From assembly GCA_024138015.1 (NCBI GenBank), contig JAMXBB010000010.1, forward strand, positions 6,516,262 to 6,580,261: a stretch of DNA of 64,000 nucleotides, in the 5' to 3' direction. Positions 59,892 to 64,000 of the stretch are shown here, one piece after another. Origin of the DNA: Lumnitzera littorea (taxonomy: Eukaryota; Streptophyta; Magnoliopsida; Myrtales; Combretaceae). The notes beneath the pieces are model-generated. The model did not search any database, was not told where the DNA came from, and saw nothing but the letters and a program-made list of their open reading frames with translations. The first letter of the stretch is position 1. Each line of letters begins with the position of its first letter. The position numbers were made by a program, and so were the translations under genes.

Positions 59892-62800
59892 TGTTGATAG
59901 GGGATTTTGGTTATGGATCCCTTATGCCCATGTCGACCCTTTTGGGCTTTAGGCCAACTTACTTAAACCCATGACTGGCATGATTTGCCTTTGTCTGACC
60001 TATTTGAGAAGTTTCCAAACAAGGACTAGCCTTTAGCCTTCGACCTGCCATAGGATCGTCACAATAGTCATGAGCTAAATGGATAAGTCTTCAAGACTCG
60101 GTCAATAATTATGCCTTGGCATTCTTGGAAACAAGTTAGCTTACATGATATCACTGACTAGATTTAGTAGATGTATCAACGTGCTACATATGCTCCTAGA
60201 TTCGTGGCAGCCCTCATTTATAAATAGCCCAAATGCTTTTATGGTAATCCACTTTAACGCCCTTACGCACTCAAAATTAATTAAAGCTCTCTAGCTTCAT
60301 TACCTGTAATACTTTAAACACCTGCTGACTTAAGCTTAGAGTAACCACACTCGACAACACTCTAGAACCCCTCACCGTACTCTCTTTTGTCTTGATCGTA
60401 TCAATCTCTAGTAACAAAATCCTATTGATGACATTCGGTATCGTTTATGGGAAACAAGCTTATGCTACTACTTAAACCCCTCAATCCTTTATTTCTTCGA
60501 GCATGTTTTCCTTAATTTGCCATGTCAATAGTCGCAAACTCAATTGATGACCAACCCCTAATTGACTAACATCGTTTAGAGCAACTCAAGAAGACTCTCG
60601 AAATGTTCCTAGTGAAAAATACCAAATTGGAGGTCCAAAATAAGGAACTAAAGCCAAGCTAGATGAGTTGGAAAGGTAAAGTAAAGTGCCTTCCCTTGTT
60701 AATGCATCGGATGCTTGATGTAACCAAAAACGTCAGCCCTACTAAGAGGATAGTAAGGCAATTTAGCCATACCCTACCATATAAAATAAGCAAGCGCAGT
60801 CTACAACTACCCTCAACCATGTCCATACTAGCAATGAGCAAGTGGCTGACTTTCATGGAGGTACCGCCCAATCTACTACTAGCAGATGTCATCTGATTGA
60901 TAATGCCGACCTAAATGAGATCTGTAAGATGGTGAAAAGGCTCTCTAAGAAGTAGGAAAGTAATGTTGAAGGTGTTATCTAAATTGCCAGCAACAAAACC
61001 CCCTTTACTAAGGGGGTTTAGGATGATGTCCTTTCTTTGAACTCTAAGGTGCCTACCCTGGACTAATATGATGGAATAGGCAACCCAAGCAACTACCTAC
61101 TTCATGTTCATACCTTTGTGAACCTCTACGATCATAGGGATGCTATCATGTACAAGGCCTTCCTAATCACTATGAGGGCAACTTGAATGTGGTTTAATCA
61201 TTTACCCCAAGAATTCTACTTAATCCTTTGAGAATTCTATTTAATCATTTGATAAGCTTGCTTGTTGATTTAGTTTGCACTTCTAAGCTAACAAGCCCCC
61301 ATCTAAAGACATGCCATCCTTATATCTGGTTAGGAAAAAAGAAGGGGAAACCCTTTGCGAATTTGTGGCATGATTTAATGACGCCGTGATTGAAATCCTT
61401 TAGTTGGACAAAGGTGTAGCCGTCTATGCAACCCATCTTGACATTCAATTGTTTAGATATTTCTTCTATTTTGTTTACAAGAGCAAGCCTAAGACGCTAG
61501 CCAAATTATGATGGAAGGTTTAAAAGTATATGAACCAAGAAGACAATGTCTACATTAGGCATGAAGCCAATTAAGAGAGGTTAGGAGGAAAGAAGGAGAA
61601 GGACAAGGAGTCTGTCAAGGACCGCTTTAGTAGTAAGGTGCCTAACTACCTTAATGGAAGTAACCCCAAAGACAAGAAGCGCTTTTCATCCATTCCAGTG
61701 TATTTCATAACATATGCCCTCGAACTAGCCTCTTGGCTAAGTCTACATGGAGATTTATGGTAAGGGCCTGCTCTAGAAGCCTACGAAATTGAGAGGCAAC
61801 CTCATCTATAGGAATTACAAAAACTATTATCAGTTTCATAAGGAATATAGCCATACCATGAATAAGTGCTTTCAATTGAAGAATGTTGTAGAAGATACTA
61901 TCTAGAGGGGTTGCTTTAGAAAGTATATCGCTGGCGCTAATGATAACAGCAAATAGGCTCCCTAAAGACAATAGACTGAAGAAGCCCAAGAAGAAGATAA
62001 CAACAACTGTCATAATAATCGAACCTCCAATAGAGTCATTGACATTATAGTTAGGGGGCCTCACTTCAAGAGCCAACCAAGGTTTAGCAACTTGACTAAC
62101 GCCTTATCTAAAGTCATGTTGATAAGGGAGAAGAGGTAGAGGCAAGATACCTCCATATTCTCTTCCGATGAGGACCTTGAAGGAGTAAACACCCCTCATC
62201 AAGATACCTTAGTTATGAGGGTAAGGATCTTGAGATTTGAGGTCTTTAAAATAATGGTAGATATAGGGAGCTATACCAACATCCTCTTCAAGCACACCTA
62301 TGACAAGATGTGGAAGAAGCTACCCGTATAGATGAAAGCCGTACCACCATGACTTGATCGACTTCAATGGGGGGACTATTCGACCTAAAGGCATCATCAC
62401 TCTCAACAAGGAACTCCATGACGATGATAATGTCGCCAGCTAACCCATAGAGTTTGTGGTGATAGATTGCCCATCCCCTTTCAACACAATAATGGGATGA
62501 TCGAGCCTCATAAACTTCAAAGTCATCACATTGTCCCTCCACCTTAAGGCAAAATTCTATACTCTAACTAGGGTGGAAATTTACTGATGTGATCAAAAGC
62601 TTTCTAGGGAGCTCTACGTAAAGGCGGCCAAAGGAGATGGCATCTTTGCACTTGAAACCGAATTATAAGAGAAGTCAACCAATAGAGGTGAGTTGGGTAA
62701 GAAGATAGAAGAGGTGCAAATTGGCAATAGTCCTAACTGATGTAACTAAGAGCTGAGTTAATCACTAAGACTTACCATAAAGGAATGTAATCAATAGATC

Positions 62801-62950
62801 CTTCGAGATATCGAAGAAGAGGTAGTAGGTCAACAACACAAAGTAGCTTTCATGAAGCTGCTCGTTAGATACGACGCATTAATGAACATTACACAACTTG
62901 GTACTTTACTTGATAAGATGCATAAGCTAATATTAAGATCCATTCGCCAC
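59892..62950 (+). mobile_element. Decayed Ty3/gypsy (Tat/Ogre-like) element: LTR, gag, protease
   Basis: Candidate LTR from TGTTGATAGGGG (59892) to ...TTGATGACA (60436). It is followed by TTCGGTATCGTTTATGGGAA, which resembles the TTGGCGCCGTTTGTGGGAA junction typical of this lineage. Gag-like sequence follows with stops: YDGIGNPSNYLLHVHTFVNL, AIMYKAFLITMRAT, FNHLPQEF (61070-61215), then KKEGETLCEFVA (61336-61372) and KYMNQEDN (61527-61551). At 62215-62660 comes retropepsin-like sequence, KIMVDIGSYTNILFKHTYDK with PKGIITLNKEL and FVVIDCPSPFNTIMG, then ELYVKAAKGDGIF. Many stops and frame changes; no intact ORF and no 3' LTR found. Confidence 0.8.
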
Positions 62951-63640
62951 TAATCTCGAGCTACTTGATAAGATTAAATAAGAGTGCAAAGGTTGTTGCT
63001 TGGAGAGGGTGTCTTGTAAGAGCAAAAGAAAAGTAGGTAATGTCTTAATTCTCAAGATTGTTTAAGTTGTCTACGGCTACAAATGAGGGACTATTTATAG
63101 TAAATCTCTTAAGGCAATAATATAATAATGGAAATTACATAAAGGATGAAGTATGGAGAAGATTTCTAGTACAAACAAAAATGGGTAAATATGACATAGG
63201 ATAAAAAAGAATATAGTACAGATATCAAAACAGTAAATGATAAGTGATGGCCTATCATTAGGTTCGCATTGGGAATCTTAGAGCAAAAGCACGGAGTGGT
63301 ATTAGTGTTGGTGTTGTTGTTGTTGTGTTGTATTGAAGGTTGCTACGATGATCAAGTGAAGCATTAGTTCATCAAAGTAGGATAGAAGAGCTCAGTATAT
63401 AAGGACACCGGCTTCGGCATTTGGTAGGTTGGCATTTGAATGAGAGAATGAGCAAACTAGCATACGTCCAAGCGAAGTACTCAATGTGTTCGCCATCTAG
63501 CCTTCCTAATAGGTGTGCTTATTAGGGTTAAGTTAAGCAAATGGGATTCTCCTTACTAGACCTTGCAAGCTTCTAAGTTTGGATCGGGTGAGGGGTCTAG
63601 AGGTCAACACTTTATTAGCTTCCTAAGGTTATTGAAGATT
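62951..63640 (-). repeat. Candidate LTR/leader of a minus-strand element
   Basis: Non-coding sequence lying where the 3' LTR of the minus-strand Ty3/gypsy fragment (63640-64000) would be. The ends are not defined. A GTTGTTGTTGTTGTG run occurs at about 63311-63325. Confidence 0.3.
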
Positions 63641-64000
63641 TACCCTTAAATCTTAGTCATCTTCTTCTTCTTGTATGTAGGGCATTAGATAAAAAACATT
63701 GAAGGCAAGAGAGACCCTATAGCCTTCAGGAAACTTTAGCTCATAAGCGTTGTCATTTATCCTCTACAGGATTTTGAAGGGACCATCTGATTTGGGGGAC
63801 AGCTTGCTCATCCTCCTCCCCAGAAACCATTCCTTGCTTAGGTGAACCCATACAAGGTCTCCTAGGTTATAAACGACATACCTTTGTCCTTTACTCCCTT
63901 GCTCTCGTTATTGAGCAATTGCCTTGTTCTACAACCTTCTGATGCAGTCTCTAAAACTCATCAGTATGTTGTAGACCTAATTGACTTTCTTTTGAAGAGA
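63640..64000 (-). mobile_element. Ty3/gypsy integrase C-terminal fragment, runs off the right edge
   Basis: The minus strand reads VWVHLSKEWFLGRRMSKLS, SDGPFKILKRI and NAYELKFPEGYRVS, then an acidic tail (QEEEDD). This is the GPY/F-type C-terminal module that follows the integrase core in Ty3/gypsy pol. It is opposite in orientation to the element at 59.9-62.9 kb, so it is a separate insertion. The rest lies outside the window. Confidence 0.8.

Overview
This window is nuclear chromosomal DNA of a flowering plant, most likely a eudicot. It is AT-rich, has intron-split genes with GT/AG borders belonging to plant families, and long gene-poor stretches filled with decayed LTR retrotransposons, LINEs and MITEs. 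It also holds plastid-derived DNA and a Cassandra-type TRIM element. There is no bacterial-style operon, CRISPR array or tRNA gene that I can see, and I cannot name the species.

Five protein-coding genes can be modelled exon by exon. From left to right they are a mitochondrial cytochrome c maturation protein (CCMH, +, 882-2722), two PLAC8/cell-number-regulator-type membrane proteins in the same orientation (+, 3785-5519 and 12595-20126), an acyl-CoA thioesterase 13-like hotdog protein (+, 37452-38488), and an NRT1/PTR (NPF1-type) transporter (-, 39130-42742) that converges on the thioesterase. A possible partial gene runs off the left edge on the minus strand (about 116-456). The two PLAC8 genes share four exons, the same intron phases and a 213-nt third exon, so they look like an old tandem duplicate. 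The second has introns swollen by transposon debris, including an antisense Ty3/gypsy fragment in intron 1.

Between the genes lie, in order: MITE-like inverted repeats and a dispersed ~0.7 kb repeat (5.5-12.5 kb); a LINE ORF1 remnant (22.6 kb); a degenerate LTR copy that appears to host a ~3.08 kb solo LTR with target-site duplication (25.9-31 kb); a LINE reverse-transcriptase/RNase H remnant (33.6-35.2 kb); and an inverted copy of the dispersed repeat (35.7-36.4 kb).

The right third (43-64 kb) has no convincing host gene. It holds paired MITEs (46-47 kb) and a second solo LTR of the same family (52607-58324). That LTR is split by ~2.8 kb of plastid-derived DNA, a mosaic of psaB, atpB, psaC-ndhE and inverted-repeat sequence. 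An apparently complete Cassandra element (58605-59171) follows, with 5S-like sequence in both 228-bp LTRs and a perfect 5-bp target duplication. After it come a decayed Ty3/gypsy gag-pol on the plus strand (about 59.9-62.9 kb) and an oppositely oriented Ty3/gypsy integrase fragment at the right edge.

I did not find a convincing new multi-gene system. The most notable observation is the four-part plastid mosaic inside a solo LTR, whose stop-creating changes are all C-to-T or G-to-A.
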